Part shown: positions 27,024 through 37,185 of the stretch, piece by piece
How positions within the stretch are numbered: position 1 is the stretch's first letter
How the letters are laid out: each line of letters begins with the position of its first letter
Source: Chryseobacterium indologenes
Lineage (GTDB): Bacteria; Bacteroidota; Bacteroidia; Flavobacteriales; Weeksellaceae
Assembly (NCBI RefSeq): GCF_001295265.1
Contig: NZ_LJOD01000004.1
Location: 124,001-188,000, forward strand
DNA length: 64,000 nt
Direction: 5' to 3'
Notes under the pieces: model-generated
Database searches by the model: none
What the model was told of the DNA's origin: nothing
Seen by the model: only the letters and a program-made list of their open reading frames with translations
Translations under genes and position numbers: made by a program

Positions 27024-27995
27024 TTATATTGAATTATTTTTCATAAAATCAATGATTTCCGAAATATATCCAAACGCAACAGCCACTACTGTATCTGCAG
27101 CTCCGTAATATACAGCTACTTTATCGCCTTCAGTTAATGCAGCACATGGGAAGATAACATTGGGAATATCACCAGTAAGCTCATACATTTCTGCCGGAGC
27201 CAGCAGGTATGGTTTTGTTCTGTACAATACTTTTGAAGGGTCCTCCAGGTCAAGCAGTGCAGCACCCATGGAATACCTGAATCCTCTGCAGGTATTGATC
27301 ACCCCGTGATAAAAAAGCAGCCATCCTTCGCTTGTTTTGATCGGAACAGGTCCTGCCCCTATTTTGGTACACTGCCAGGCACTGTCTTCAAAAGGAGTAA
27401 CTTTCATTACACATCTGTGCTCCCCCCAGTATTTCATATCCGGGCTGTAGCTGATATAAATATCTCCAAACGGGGTATGTCCGTTATCACTCGGACGGCT
27501 CAGCATGGCATATTTCCCATTGATTTTTTCAGGGAAAAGTACTCCGTTCCTGTTAAATGGCAGAAAGGCATTTTCACACTGGAAGAATTCTTTAAAATCG
27601 AAGGTATATCCAATTCCGATAGTAGGTCCGTTATATCCGTTGCACCAGGTGATCCAATAGCGATCTTCAATGAAGGTTACGCGCGGATCGTACTTGTAGT
27701 CGGATTCGATCATTTCTGTATTCCCGGCTTGCATTTCTATGGGATCATGGTTGATCTTCCAATGGATGGCATCTTTACTGAAACCGGCAAAGATATTCAT
27801 CTGTACGGCTTTGTTATCACATCGGAAAACACCTGCAAATCCGTCTTCAAAAGGAACAACTGCACTGTTAAAAATGCTGTTAGAGGAAGGGATTGCATAT
27901 CTGCTGATAATCGGGTTTTCTGAAAAACGCCACATAATATCGCTGCAGTCTTTCGGACGGTCCTGCCAAGGGATCATTACTGATTGAGATGTCAT
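27024..27995 (-). CDS. GH130 family beta-mannoside phosphorylase (probable Man-beta-1,4-GlcNAc phosphorylase)
   Basis: 323 residues, five-bladed propeller type, no export signal. The general acid is D103 in [11 protein letters not shown]; other GH130 features are [19 protein letters not shown] and the late VIFPCAA and [12 protein letters not shown] segments. GH130 enzymes use phosphate to split beta-mannosides, giving mannose-1-phosphate. In Bacteroides thetaiotaomicron a GH130 next to GH18, GH92 and a transporter acts on Man-beta-1,4-GlcNAc from N-glycans, and the neighbourhood here is the same kind. Some GH130 are hydrolases, so the phosphorylase reaction is inferred. Confidence 0.85.
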   Translation of the reverse strand: MTSQSVMIPWQDRPKDCSDIMWRFSENPIISRYAIPSSNSIFNSAVVPFEDGFAGVFRCDNKAVQMNIFAGFSKDAIHWKINHDPIEMQAGNTEMIESDYKYDPRVTFIEDRYWITWCNGYNGPTIGIGYTFDFKEFFQCENAFLPFNRNGVLFPEKINGKYAMLSRPSDNGHTPFGDIYISYSPDMKYWGEHRCVMKVTPFEDSAWQCTKIGAGPVPIKTSEGWLLFYHGVINTCRGFRYSMGAALLDLEDPSKVLYRTKPYLLAPAEMYELTGDIPNVIFPCAALTEGDKVAVYYGAADTVVAVAFGYISEIIDFMKNNSI

Positions 27996-28031
27996 AAAGT
28001 AGTATTACTTTTTTATTTTTTTGATTATTTA

Positions 28032-29339
28032 TTAACTGTCTGATTCTTCTTTGGATTTTTCAGGATATGGGAACGGAACCAGCAAGGTGACAATGAATGC
28101 CGGTATGGTGGCAACAAGCACCCAGACGAAAAACATTTTATACCCTATCCAGTCACTGATCATTCCGCTGAACATTCCGGGGATCATTACTCCCAGATTC
28201 ATAATTCCGGTAGCGAATGCATAATGGGCAGTCTTATGTTTTCCGGGGGCAATCTGCTGCATCATATACAACATCAGTCCTACAAAACCAAATCCGTAAC
28301 CGAAATATTCTGTTACGACCGCCAGGCCTACTGAAAAAAGGTCTTCCGGCTGATAATGGGCCAGCAATGCATACACCACAAACGGTATATTGAATGCACA
28401 GCATAACCAGATCAGGGATTTTTTAAGTCCTCTCGCAGAAATGAAATATCCAGCCAGCACAGATCCTAAAATAAATGCAGCTGAACCGTATGTTCCATAA
28501 ATAAGACCTATATCTGAAGTGGATAGTCCTAATCCTCCTGCCGCTCTAGGAGCTTTAAAAAATAAAGGAGCGATCTTAATGGCAAATCCTTCGGCAAAAC
28601 GGTATAATATAATGAACATAACCGCCCACAGGATGTTCCGTTTAGTAAAGAAGGAGGTGATTACTTCCAGCAGTTCTTTACGGATATTTCCTGCATTTTT
28701 CTCTATTCTATCCTCTTCATTTTTCTGTTCTTTCGGCAATACCCAATAATGATAAGCTGCTAAAGCGAAAAATATAAGAGCAAATACACCCATAATGATC
28801 ATCCATGCATGGGTAACTCCTTTTGTTTTTTCCAGGACACCAGCGAAATAAACCAATGCACCGCTGCTGATAATTTTGGCGAGGTTGTAGAAAGCGCCCT
28901 GCCATCCGATATATCTTGCCTGTTCTTTATTAGAGAGGAAAGCAATGTAGGTACCGTCTGCAACCACATCATGTGTAGCTCCGCAGAAAGCAACAACTGC
29001 AAAAAGGGCAATGCTGTATCTGAAAAAATCGTGAAGAGGAAGGCTTAAAGCGATCAGGGCAAAAAGCACTCCTATAGCTGCCTGAGTAAAAAGAACAAAG
29101 AATTTTTTGGTTTTATAGATCTCCAGAAAAGGACTCCAGAGAGGCTTTAACGTCCAGGAAAGCATAATAAGCCCCGTCCAGAATGTGATCTGTGAGTCTG
29201 AAACACCCATGTCTTTATACATAATTCCGGAAACAGCATTGATGGTTACAAAGGGGATTCCCATTGCAAAATATAATGTTGATATCCAGAAAATAGGCTG
29301 TACTGAATGTGTCTCAGAATTATTTTTTCCCATATTCAA
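28032..29339 (-). CDS. MFS transporter, AmpG-like, probable Man-GlcNAc importer
   Basis: 435 residues, 12 predicted membrane helices, inner membrane. The start region FWISTLYFAMGIPFVTINAVSGIMYKDMG and the loop GATHDVVADGTYIAFL resemble AmpG-type permeases, which carry GlcNAc-containing disaccharides. It lies 36 bases upstream of GH130 in the same direction, so it probably brings the disaccharide to that cytoplasmic phosphorylase. A second start codon two residues in cannot be excluded. Confidence 0.85.
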   Translation of the reverse strand: MNMGKNNSETHSVQPIFWISTLYFAMGIPFVTINAVSGIMYKDMGVSDSQITFWTGLIMLSWTLKPLWSPFLEIYKTKKFFVLFTQAAIGVLFALIALSLPLHDFFRYSIALFAVVAFCGATHDVVADGTYIAFLSNKEQARYIGWQGAFYNLAKIISSGALVYFAGVLEKTKGVTHAWMIIMGVFALIFFALAAYHYWVLPKEQKNEEDRIEKNAGNIRKELLEVITSFFTKRNILWAVMFIILYRFAEGFAIKIAPLFFKAPRAAGGLGLSTSDIGLIYGTYGSAAFILGSVLAGYFISARGLKKSLIWLCCAFNIPFVVYALLAHYQPEDLFSVGLAVVTEYFGYGFGFVGLMLYMMQQIAPGKHKTAHYAFATGIMNLGVMIPGMFSGMISDWIGYKMFFVWVLVATIPAFIVTLLVPFPYPEKSKEESDS

Positions 29340-29521
29340 ACTAAACTGTTAAAGAAAAGAAGGCCCCTCAAAAGTGTCATTCCGGGTTGAACGAAACTAA
29401 AAAAGAATAATCTTAAAAACGGATAAGTTAAAGATTTTTCTATACCGGCATGAAAAAACCAAATTAAATCTATTTTTCGAGACGGCCTTCTGTTTTCTTT
29501 ATAATTGCTTCTGAAAAAGTA

Positions 29522-31147
29522 TTATTTTTTATCCCACCATAGTTTTGTTCCTCCTGTATCAGGGCCACCCAGATACTGTAGAGCCTGTGCATAATTCAGG
29601 GTATTATTTCTATATTTGGTCGGGATAGGAACTCTTCTGATCATAGCATCCGTACTGATGGTTCCCTGGCTGTCATTAAGAACATTTTTGAAAATAACAG
29701 GATAACCTGTTCTTCTTTGTTCTGCCCATGCTTCAGGACCGTCAGGATAAATGGCAATCCATTTCTGGGTTATAATTCTTTCCAGTTTTCTTTCAAAAGA
29801 ATCTCCGTTATTCCATTTGATGGTAATGGTACTCAGCATCGGGCTTCCGGCCAGAACACTGTTTGACGCATTTTTAGTATCGATATAGGGAGCCTCCACA
29901 GAAACGGCATCTTCAATATACGTTGCATATGATGAGCTTTTTCCCCATTCTGCAAAAGACATTTCAACACCTTTATTGTAATTTGTTCCTGCATCTCCTG
30001 CTCCCGCATAGCCTCTGATGGCTGCTTCTGCTTTCAGGAACCAGATTTCTGCAGCGGTCATAATCTTGTTTTTGCCATCGGAATTTGAAAAATAATCACC
30101 TGTGGCAGAAACTGCTGCTGGCTGAGAAAAATTTCCATAACGATCTTTACTTCCTCCCATATCAACCCCAAGCCTTACTCCAATGTATTGTCCGCTCACT
30201 GTAGGATCAACTGCAGGTTTCGCATATGATGAAATCCTTGGGTCATTAAAACCATTCATATAAGCCATTAAAGGGGCTCCGATTTTGCAGTCTCCCCATG
30301 AATAAATGATATTATATAAAGGAGAAGCACCACCATAACTTACTAATGCATTCTGACTATTGGCTTCAATCAGACCAGCTGAAGAACTCAATGCTTCCTC
30401 AGCATATTGTTTTGACTTCACTGGATCTGCATAACTAATCCTCATAGCCAGTCTTAGTTTCAATGAATTTGCAAGACGGGCCCAGGAAGCAGCATTTCCA
30501 CCAAACACAACATCTCCTTTTTTAAGAACTGACTGGTCTTCGGTACCGATACTTTTCTGAAGAGTGGTAATTGCTGACGTAAGATCCTGAATAAAGTACT
30601 TATAAGCATCCTGCTGGCTGTCAACATCGGTAATTCCATTAGGATTTGGTGTCAGATATTTACTGTATATTACCGGACCATGTGCATCTGAAACTTTTTG
30701 AGAAGCCATTACTCTCAATATTTGTAAAACGGCTAATGAATGGGAGAAATCTATCCCTGCATAGTTTTTTGCTGAAACGGTGGAAAAATTCTTAATCTGC
30801 TGGAAAACATCTTCCAACTGAGTCATCATTATTCTTTCATTCCATCCATCCATTATAAAATAAGTGGTATTGTTTTTACCTCCGTTATATGCTGTAGCAG
30901 TACTAAAAAGACCACTATACATATCTGCATTTAAGTTGGTTTGTAGCTGATAAACCCAATCTGTAGGATGTGCCAGATTTCTCTGCATCTGCTTTAGCGG
31001 ATTTACCAGTTGTACAAAATCAGCATTCAGCTGCTCACTTCCAAGACCTGAATATTGAGAATTAATATCTTCAAAATCGCTTGTACAGCTTAAAATTGAA
31101 GAGGTTACCAATCCTCCGATTAATATTGTTTTTATTTTATTTTTCAT
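29522..31147 (-). CDS. SusD/RagB-family outer-membrane glycan-binding lipoprotein
   Basis: 541 residues. Lipoprotein signal with lipobox ILSC (mature CTSDFEDINSQYSG), then a TPR-like helical protein of the SusD-like_2 group, recognised by the N-terminal DFEDINS motif, the AYKYFIQDL and AEIWFLKAEAAIRG helices, and the late WIAIYPDGPEAWAEQRRTGYP segment. It caps the SusC barrel and binds the incoming glycan on the cell surface. Located 11 bases downstream of SusC, the usual arrangement. Confidence 0.93.
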   Translation of the reverse strand: MKNKIKTILIGGLVTSSILSCTSDFEDINSQYSGLGSEQLNADFVQLVNPLKQMQRNLAHPTDWVYQLQTNLNADMYSGLFSTATAYNGGKNNTTYFIMDGWNERIMMTQLEDVFQQIKNFSTVSAKNYAGIDFSHSLAVLQILRVMASQKVSDAHGPVIYSKYLTPNPNGITDVDSQQDAYKYFIQDLTSAITTLQKSIGTEDQSVLKKGDVVFGGNAASWARLANSLKLRLAMRISYADPVKSKQYAEEALSSSAGLIEANSQNALVSYGGASPLYNIIYSWGDCKIGAPLMAYMNGFNDPRISSYAKPAVDPTVSGQYIGVRLGVDMGGSKDRYGNFSQPAAVSATGDYFSNSDGKNKIMTAAEIWFLKAEAAIRGYAGAGDAGTNYNKGVEMSFAEWGKSSSYATYIEDAVSVEAPYIDTKNASNSVLAGSPMLSTITIKWNNGDSFERKLERIITQKWIAIYPDGPEAWAEQRRTGYPVIFKNVLNDSQGTISTDAMIRRVPIPTKYRNNTLNYAQALQYLGGPDTGGTKLWWDKK

Positions 31148-31158
31148 TACTGTAAAGA

Positions 31159-34056
31159 TTAGAAAGTTGCTTTTAATGAAACACCTAAAGATCTGGTTAT
31201 CGGCATACCAAACATATCTACTCCTACACCTCCCGGGTTTACGCCTGATACCTGTTCCGGATCAAAAGGAGCCTTCTTGTATAAAAAGAAAAGATTAGAT
31301 CCTGTTACTCCGACTGTTGCATTCTGCAGAAATCCGGACTTCAGATTAAATGTATATGAAATTGAAGCCTGACGTAATCTTATAGCTGTTCCGCTATACA
31401 TATATGCCTTCTCAACATTAGAAACGGCTTCGTAGTATTCTTTTGCATCCGTTTTCCCGGTATAAGCCTGCCCATTTTCGGTGACTGCATTACTAATTGC
31501 AACTCCACCATTGTCACGGGCATCTGCAGTTACTTTACTTACCCCATACCTGTCATTCATCATCTGAGTATATCCTAGTACTTTCCCGCCAAATCTTCCA
31601 TCTATCAGAAAGTCTATATTAAGCTTTCCAATACTGAATGAATTATTAAGACCAAGCATAAATTTAGGATTTGGATTACCTAAATAGTCTACGGCTCCGG
31701 GATCAAATAAAGGAACTCCCTTATCGTTTACAATAATCCTTCCCTCTCCATCACGTTTAAAAGTTTTCCCATAAATATCACCGAAAGAACCTCCCAATTT
31801 CAATTTGTTATATCCTCCTCCTAACAGGGTAAAAAGTTTTTCATCGGAGTCATTAAAATATTGTGCAGGGAAAAGTTCAACAATTTTATTTCTGTTGGCA
31901 GATACATTAAGTGTTGATGTCCATGAAAACTTTTCCCTTTTGAAAATATCTACTGCCAGAGAAGATTCAAATCCTGTGTTTCGTATTTTCCCCGCATTAA
32001 TATCCAGTTTTCCTCCAAAAGTTACAGAAAGATCTGAGGAAGCCTCAATACCCTGAAGATACTGATGAGAATTATTGGAGTTATAATACGTAAAATCAAA
32101 TCTTGCTCTGTTTTTAAACAACCGAATATCTGTTCCTACTTCAAACGTTTTATTTTCTTCAGGTCTTGGGTAAAGTGGTTCATAGCCCTCACGAACAACA
32201 GGATAGGCACTATATGTCCCTACAATGCTTCCTGCATTAAAAATTAATTGCGGCATGGTAAATGTAGGATCCAAAGCATTACCCACAATAGCATAGGATC
32301 CCCTTACTTTCCAGAAGCTAAACATATCCGGAAGTTTTACGATATCCGAGAGAATGGCATTCACCCCTACAGATTCATAATCGAAAGAAACATTTCCTAA
32401 TCCGGCTAAAGTTGACGACCAGTCATTTCTGAAAGTCAAATCTAGATATAGCTTATTTTTAAATCCGATATTGGCACTTGCGAAAACGGACTGATCCTGT
32501 CTTCTTGTACCCGTAATTATATAATTTTGTCCATTCCCATTTTGCCCTGTCCATTGCAAATTATTTAAGGTAAACTGATTAGGTACTACCAATAAATTGT
32601 TTTCGATACTGGTTACAGAAGCTCTTTTATCACTAATACTTGCTCCTACCGTAAAATCCAGAGTGAAGTTATCTCCGATATGTGGGTTTCCGCTTAATAA
32701 AACATCTCCGTAAGTAGATCTGTTATCATACAGGTTTTTGTAAATTTTACCATTATTATTTCCTCCTAATATTACCGGTAATGAGAAAACAGCAACATTT
32801 CTCTGCGTATCAGAATCAAAATAGCTGTAATTCCCTCTGATTTTTGCTGTCAGCCATGGATTAATAGCATAACTCAATGCTGCTGAACCATAAAAGTTCT
32901 TATTTTTGGTGGTAACAGCATTTCTGTTTAATATCCAATATGGGTTTTGAGATTCTACGCTGAAGGTTCCATCTGGAGCAATTGCCCACCAATTTTGAGC
33001 CGGCAAATATCTTTCCTTATTAAAATAGGTATAATTATCACCACTGAAATTATCAAAATTAACCCCTCTTGGCAACCAGTAAAGATTAGTCAGAGGTGAA
33101 AAATAAGAACCTGGAGTAAGCCTATTCTTTGTGTTCTGCATAGAGGCCATTACATTGACATCCAAGGTGAGTTTATCTTCAAAAAATTTGCTGGAATTTC
33201 TGAAATTAAGGTTATACTGATCAAAAGAAGAAGTTGGAATCACCCCTTTATTCGTTGTATTACCAAAGGAAAATAAGTTGGTACTTTTTTCATTTCCTGA
33301 TTGAAAACTAAGGCTATTAACCCAAGTCATTCCTGTTCTGAAAAAATCTTTTGTATAATCTTTGGATTCTCCTTTTGCCCCCCAGCTTTGCATAGATCCT
33401 GTTGCTCCTGCAGAAGGATTATAAGGTATCATTTGTAAATAGCTGTTCTGTAATTCAGGCAAAGCATATACATTATCCATCGTCAAACTGGTTGAATAGG
33501 TTATATTGCTTCTTCCTGCTTTACCTTTTTTTGTCGTAATTAATACAGCTCCATTACTTCCTTGTGACCCGTACAAAGCCGAAGCAGATGCTCCTTTCAG
33601 AAAGTTAATACTTTCTATATCTTCAGGATTTATAGTACTCAATATATCTCCTATATCCGGCATAGAAGCATAAAAATCTACATTCGGACCTCCGACACCA
33701 TTGATAATAGGAATCCCATCAATAACATACAGCGGCTGGCTGTTTCTTGTGGATTTATCCCCTCTCATCACCACTCTCACAGATCCACCGACCCCACCAT
33801 TGGTTTTATTGATTTGCACATTGGAAACTTTCCCGTTGATGGAATTGAGAAGATTGGGCGTTTTTACCTCCGTAAGTTCATCCCCGCCAATCTGCTGGCT
33901 CGAATAGGTTAAAGACCGCGCCTGCCTTTTTATCCCCAAAGAAGTCACAACCACTTCTTCAATTTTGGTTGTTTTAGCAGTATCTGCCTTCTTAGTTTCC
34001 TGTGCATGAGCAGATAAAGAAATAGCTAATAAAACCGGTATAACAGTTTTTCTCAT
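31159..34056 (-). CDS. SusC/RagA-family TonB-linked outer-membrane transporter
   Basis: 965 residues. After the signal peptide (to about residue 19) there is only a short linker before the TonB-box-like KIEEVVVTSLG and the plug domain (LLNSINGKVSNVQINKTNG, PLYVIDGIPIING, FLKGASASALYGSQGSNGAVLITTKKGK). The N-terminal carboxypeptidase-like domain found in most SusC proteins is missing. The rest is the 22-strand barrel. It imports the glycan captured by SusD using TonB energy. First gene of the minus arm. Confidence 0.94.
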   Translation of the reverse strand: MRKTVIPVLLAISLSAHAQETKKADTAKTTKIEEVVVTSLGIKRQARSLTYSSQQIGGDELTEVKTPNLLNSINGKVSNVQINKTNGGVGGSVRVVMRGDKSTRNSQPLYVIDGIPIINGVGGPNVDFYASMPDIGDILSTINPEDIESINFLKGASASALYGSQGSNGAVLITTKKGKAGRSNITYSTSLTMDNVYALPELQNSYLQMIPYNPSAGATGSMQSWGAKGESKDYTKDFFRTGMTWVNSLSFQSGNEKSTNLFSFGNTTNKGVIPTSSFDQYNLNFRNSSKFFEDKLTLDVNVMASMQNTKNRLTPGSYFSPLTNLYWLPRGVNFDNFSGDNYTYFNKERYLPAQNWWAIAPDGTFSVESQNPYWILNRNAVTTKNKNFYGSAALSYAINPWLTAKIRGNYSYFDSDTQRNVAVFSLPVILGGNNNGKIYKNLYDNRSTYGDVLLSGNPHIGDNFTLDFTVGASISDKRASVTSIENNLLVVPNQFTLNNLQWTGQNGNGQNYIITGTRRQDQSVFASANIGFKNKLYLDLTFRNDWSSTLAGLGNVSFDYESVGVNAILSDIVKLPDMFSFWKVRGSYAIVGNALDPTFTMPQLIFNAGSIVGTYSAYPVVREGYEPLYPRPEENKTFEVGTDIRLFKNRARFDFTYYNSNNSHQYLQGIEASSDLSVTFGGKLDINAGKIRNTGFESSLAVDIFKREKFSWTSTLNVSANRNKIVELFPAQYFNDSDEKLFTLLGGGYNKLKLGGSFGDIYGKTFKRDGEGRIIVNDKGVPLFDPGAVDYLGNPNPKFMLGLNNSFSIGKLNIDFLIDGRFGGKVLGYTQMMNDRYGVSKVTADARDNGGVAISNAVTENGQAYTGKTDAKEYYEAVSNVEKAYMYSGTAIRLRQASISYTFNLKSGFLQNATVGVTGSNLFFLYKKAPFDPEQVSGVNPGGVGVDMFGMPITRSLGVSLKATF

Positions 34057-34212
34057 AAGGTTTAGGATTAGTTTAGATTTATTTGAGAATCAATTACATT
34101 TCTTCAAATATCATTTTGAAAACCAAAACAAATACATTGTATTTTTTTCGCAACATTATGTTTTGAAAGCGTCAAATAATTTAAAGTTTGATTAAGATTT
34201 AATTCACATTAG

Positions 34213-34220
34213 CAAATCTA
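34213..34220 (-). promoter_or_regulatory. Candidate promoter -7 box for SusC
   Basis: Minus-strand TAGATTTG matches TAnnTTTG and lies about 157 bases upstream of the SusC start, which would give a long leader. No clear -33 TTG at the right distance. The rest of the 413-base gap is AT-rich and contains only the terminator of the AraC gene. Confidence 0.3.
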
Positions 34221-34404
34221 AATTTTGTAAACAGCCAGATATAACACTATTTTATCATAAAACGATATTATTTTTTCAGGTCTGTTTAAAAACAATGCAT
34301 TAATACCTAAACATCAACAAATTACACACGAATAAAATCATAAATTTCAACATGTTTTTAGCCTGTTTTAGTAGAATTTTAACTAATTGCGGGTATTTTA
34401 ATGC

Positions 34405-34432
34405 AAAAAATCCGGATACAATGATCCGGATT
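34405..34432 (-). terminator. Terminator of the AraC-type regulator gene
   Basis: Stem AATCCGGAT/ATCCGGATT (34409-34417 with 34424-34432), 6-nt loop; on the minus strand it is followed by a T-run. Confidence 0.8.
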
Positions 34433-34469
34433 CTGAGAGTCAGCAGTATAATTTTACCTTTTAATCCCG

Positions 34470-35348
34470 TTATTCAATTTTTTTCACGCCTTTGAACTGT
34501 TCTTTAAATTCTGTTGGAGTTGTTTTTTTAATGGATTTGAAAACCTTATTGAAATTGGCAATATTGTTGAATCCGGCTTCAAAAGCTGTTTCAAAAACGG
34601 TGAGATTTTTCTCCATCAGCCATCGCGCAGCATAGCTGATCCTGATTTCATTCAGATAATTCACAAAAGTTTTTCCTGTTCTTTTTTTGATGAACCTGTT
34701 AAAAGTTACGTTGCTCATGCTAACCAGTGAAGCCGCGTCATTCAGGGATATTTTACTTTCGAAATTCTTATGGACAAAATCATGAACGATCTTCATTTTA
34801 TCGTTATCAGCAAACGTTTCCAGCTCTATACTGTACGAGGACAGCAGTGTTTTTTCTTCTGCAGTTGCCAGCTCATTCAGAATTTTCATGATTTCAATGA
34901 AAGATTCAAAGCTGCTCATCTTCGAGAGATTAAGAAATGAATCTTTCAGCTTTTCCGCCAGTTCCGGTGAAAACAGAATTCCCCTGATTGAATCTTTCAT
35001 CAGGTTGCTGATGGGTTTCAGAATATTTTTATCCATCATAGACTGGTTAAAAAAGTCCTGATTAAACTGTATGGTAATCTCGTGGGTTTTTCTGTTTTTA
35101 CATTTGTAATTTGCCCAGCAATGGGGCAGGTTCGGCCCTACCAGTACCAGTTCATAATCACCTATTTCCCCGGTATGATCGCCGATCATCCGCCGGTATC
35201 CTTTTCCTTTATAAACAAAGTTGATCTCCACTTCCGGGTGATAATGATAGGGAAAATCAAACGACGCCTTAATGCGGTCAAATACAAGAAAACTGTCTTC
35301 GGGAGATAACGGTGTTATTTCTCTCAATATATTTTCTAACTTGCTCAT
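34470..35348 (-). CDS. AraC family transcriptional regulator beside the SusCD genes
   Basis: 292 residues. The N-terminal half (about 1-150) is a cupin-like sensor domain with FDFPYHYHPEVEINFVYKGKGYR. The C-terminal half (about 190-290) is the double helix-turn-helix, with SLNDAASLVSMSNVTFNRFIK and the signature ISYAARWLMEKNLTVFETAFEAGFNNIANFNKVFK. Such regulators sense small ligands, often sugars. Same strand as, and directly upstream of, SusC, but separated by its own terminator. Regulation of the glycan locus is a likely but unproved role. Confidence 0.9.
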   Translation of the reverse strand: MSKLENILREITPLSPEDSFLVFDRIKASFDFPYHYHPEVEINFVYKGKGYRRMIGDHTGEIGDYELVLVGPNLPHCWANYKCKNRKTHEITIQFNQDFFNQSMMDKNILKPISNLMKDSIRGILFSPELAEKLKDSFLNLSKMSSFESFIEIMKILNELATAEEKTLLSSYSIELETFADNDKMKIVHDFVHKNFESKISLNDAASLVSMSNVTFNRFIKKRTGKTFVNYLNEIRISYAARWLMEKNLTVFETAFEAGFNNIANFNKVFKSIKKTTPTEFKEQFKGVKKIE

Positions 35349-35646
35349 GGGTGGCTCAAAAAATTAAGTTATAAATCAAATACAGTACTTTTACAAAATT
35401 GATAAAAAAACAATCAACTAATATATAATTTTTATTTTTTATCTGTTTTTTGTTGAAAATTTGAAAACAGCCTGCTTATCAGATAAAATTACACCTTAAC
35501 TCACTCCGGAAAAGTAGAAATATTATCGGTTAAACGGAAGGTAAATCTGCCTCATATGATAGCTGCAAATTATACACAGAATAATAAATCCCGGCTACCG
35601 CCTCCCTCCTTCATTTCTTTTCGTATCTTTAGGCTAAAGTAATTGT
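35349..35646. other. Intergenic region between divergent AraC-type genes
   Basis: AT-rich, with a C/T-rich patch CCTCCCTCCTTC around 35601-35612. A near-consensus -7 box TATCTTTA at 35624-35631 lies before the plus-strand regulator. Nothing else seen. Confidence 0.4.
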
Positions 35647-36507
35647 ATGTCGCTTATTTTCGAAGATCATTATAAAAAACTGGGTCTTGAAGTGTTTTCG
35701 GAAAGGAATCTGGAAACCATTCACAGTGATGCTTTCATATCTGACATTAAAATTCTTTTCATTCCTGAGGGCTATGAATTAACAATAGATTTCAGCCATT
35801 ATAAAACCTCAAAACCTTCTTTATTTTTTATCACCGGACAGCATCTGAAGATTGAAAAAGGCAAAAAAGAGGCTTTATTATTATATTACAACCGTGATTT
35901 TTACTGTATTCAGATTCACGATAAGGAAGTCGCCTGCGATGGGCTCTTATTCCATAATGTATTTGAAATTCCGTTTGTTGAATTGGATGCTGAAGAATCA
36001 CTCGGTATCAAAAATCTGTTTCAGCATATAAAAGATGAGCTTGAATATAAAGACTCGTCTGTTGAAGAAATGATCCGAACTTATGTAAAACAGATCATCA
36101 TCCGCGCCACCAGAAAATGGAAACAACAAAACCTTGATCATAACACCTTAAAAATTTCAGGTACCGAACTGGATGTTTTCAGGGATTTCAGCAGGCATCT
36201 TGAAATTCATTTCAGAAAGAAACATAATGTATCTGATTACGCCGAGCTGCTTCATCTGGCTCCGAAAACTTTAACCCACAAATTTAAAAGCCTCAGACTG
36301 GATTCTCCCAACCAGTTTATCATTAACAGAATCTTGCTGGAAGCCAAAAGATTATTATTCTATACAGATAAACCTGTTAAGGAGATTGCCTACCATCTGG
36401 GGTATGAAGATCCTGCATATTTCAACCGATTGTTTACCCAAAAAACAGGAAGCACTCCTGCACATTTCAAAAAAAATTACACTTCGGGAAAAAAGTACAA
36501 TATTTAA
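35647..36507 (+). CDS. AraC family transcriptional regulator
   Basis: 286 residues. The N-terminal ligand/dimerisation half has weak similarity only; the C-terminal half (about 180-280) is a clear AraC helix-turn-helix pair, with VSDYAELLHLAPKTLTHKFKSL and RLLFYTDKPVKEIAYHLGYEDPAYFNRLFTQKTGSTPAHFKK. It lies 91 bases upstream of the OsmC gene in the same direction and may regulate it. Confidence 0.88.
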   Translation: MSLIFEDHYKKLGLEVFSERNLETIHSDAFISDIKILFIPEGYELTIDFSHYKTSKPSLFFITGQHLKIEKGKKEALLLYYNRDFYCIQIHDKEVACDGLLFHNVFEIPFVELDAEESLGIKNLFQHIKDELEYKDSSVEEMIRTYVKQIIIRATRKWKQQNLDHNTLKISGTELDVFRDFSRHLEIHFRKKHNVSDYAELLHLAPKTLTHKFKSLRLDSPNQFIINRILLEAKRLLFYTDKPVKEIAYHLGYEDPAYFNRLFTQKTGSTPAHFKKNYTSGKKYNI

Positions 36508-36598
36508 GGCTTTTTCTCTATTGAATTCATCCATTCACCACCATACCTTTGTCATATCAAAAAAATAACACTCAATATCAATAATAAAAACAAACATT

Positions 36599-37015
36599 AT
36601 GAGACGTAACGCAACAGCCGTTTGGAACGGTACCATTAAAGAAGGAAAAGGACACTTAACTACTCAGAGCACTACTTTAAACGAAACTCAGTATTCTTTT
36701 AACAGCCGTTTTGCCGACGGGGTTGGAACTAATCCTGAAGAACTTCTGGCAGCAGCACATGCAGGATGCTTCACCATGAAACTAAGTGCAGAGCTTTCCC
36801 AGGCAGGCTATAATCCTGAAGAATTAAAAACAACATCCGTCATTACCCTTGACCCAAGCATCGGGAAAATAACAAAATCTGAACTGACTTTAACAGCAAA
36901 AGTGCCTGGAATTTCGGAAGAAGAATTCCAGAAATACGCTAAAATTGCAGAAGAAGGCTGTCCGGTAAGCGCTGCATTCAATTTTGAGATTACACTGAAT
37001 GCAACTTTAGCTTAA
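36599..37015 (+). CDS. OsmC family peroxiredoxin
   Basis: 138 residues, the normal length for OsmC/Ohr. Reactive cysteines are C57 in [11 protein letters not shown] and C121 in [10 protein letters not shown], and the N-terminal [10 protein letters not shown] strand and [10 protein letters not shown] helix are typical of the OsmC branch. It reduces organic hydroperoxides using thiols. Cytoplasmic. Confidence 0.92.
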   Translation: MRRNATAVWNGTIKEGKGHLTTQSTTLNETQYSFNSRFADGVGTNPEELLAAAHAGCFTMKLSAELSQAGYNPEELKTTSVITLDPSIGKITKSELTLTAKVPGISEEEFQKYAKIAEEGCPVSAAFNFEITLNATLA

Positions 37016-37159
37016 GATCAGTCTCCACTTTAAACCATTAAAATTAAGTTTGAAAATTTTAGGAAAGTGCCTGGCAATTCCCATTTCTGACTGGTTTTAA
37101 TGGTTTATTTTTTTATTATAACTGAAAGCAGATTTACAGAGTATAAAATATTCAAGAAT

Positions 37160-37183
37160 AAAATATACCGATTGGTATATTTT
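37160..37183 (+). promoter_or_regulatory. Perfect palindromic operator before the TetR gene
   Basis: AAAATATACC-GATT-GGTATATTTT, a perfect 10+4+10 dyad. It lies directly upstream of the -7 box, where a bound repressor would block the polymerase. TetR-type regulators often bind ATACCGAT/ATCGGTAT-like sites, so autoregulation of the operon is likely. Confidence 0.75.
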
Positions 37184-37185
37184 TG

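Noticed and set aside
27306..27923. A 205-codon plus-strand frame opposite the GH130 gene
   Set aside because: GH130 motifs are complete on the minus strand; the opposite frame is rich in Cys, Phe and Ile without domain signal.
29358..29491. Long-range inverted repeat AGAAGGCC/GGCCTTCT between the MFS and SusD genes
   Set aside because: Only 8 bp separated by over 110 bases, likely chance; no matching element elsewhere.
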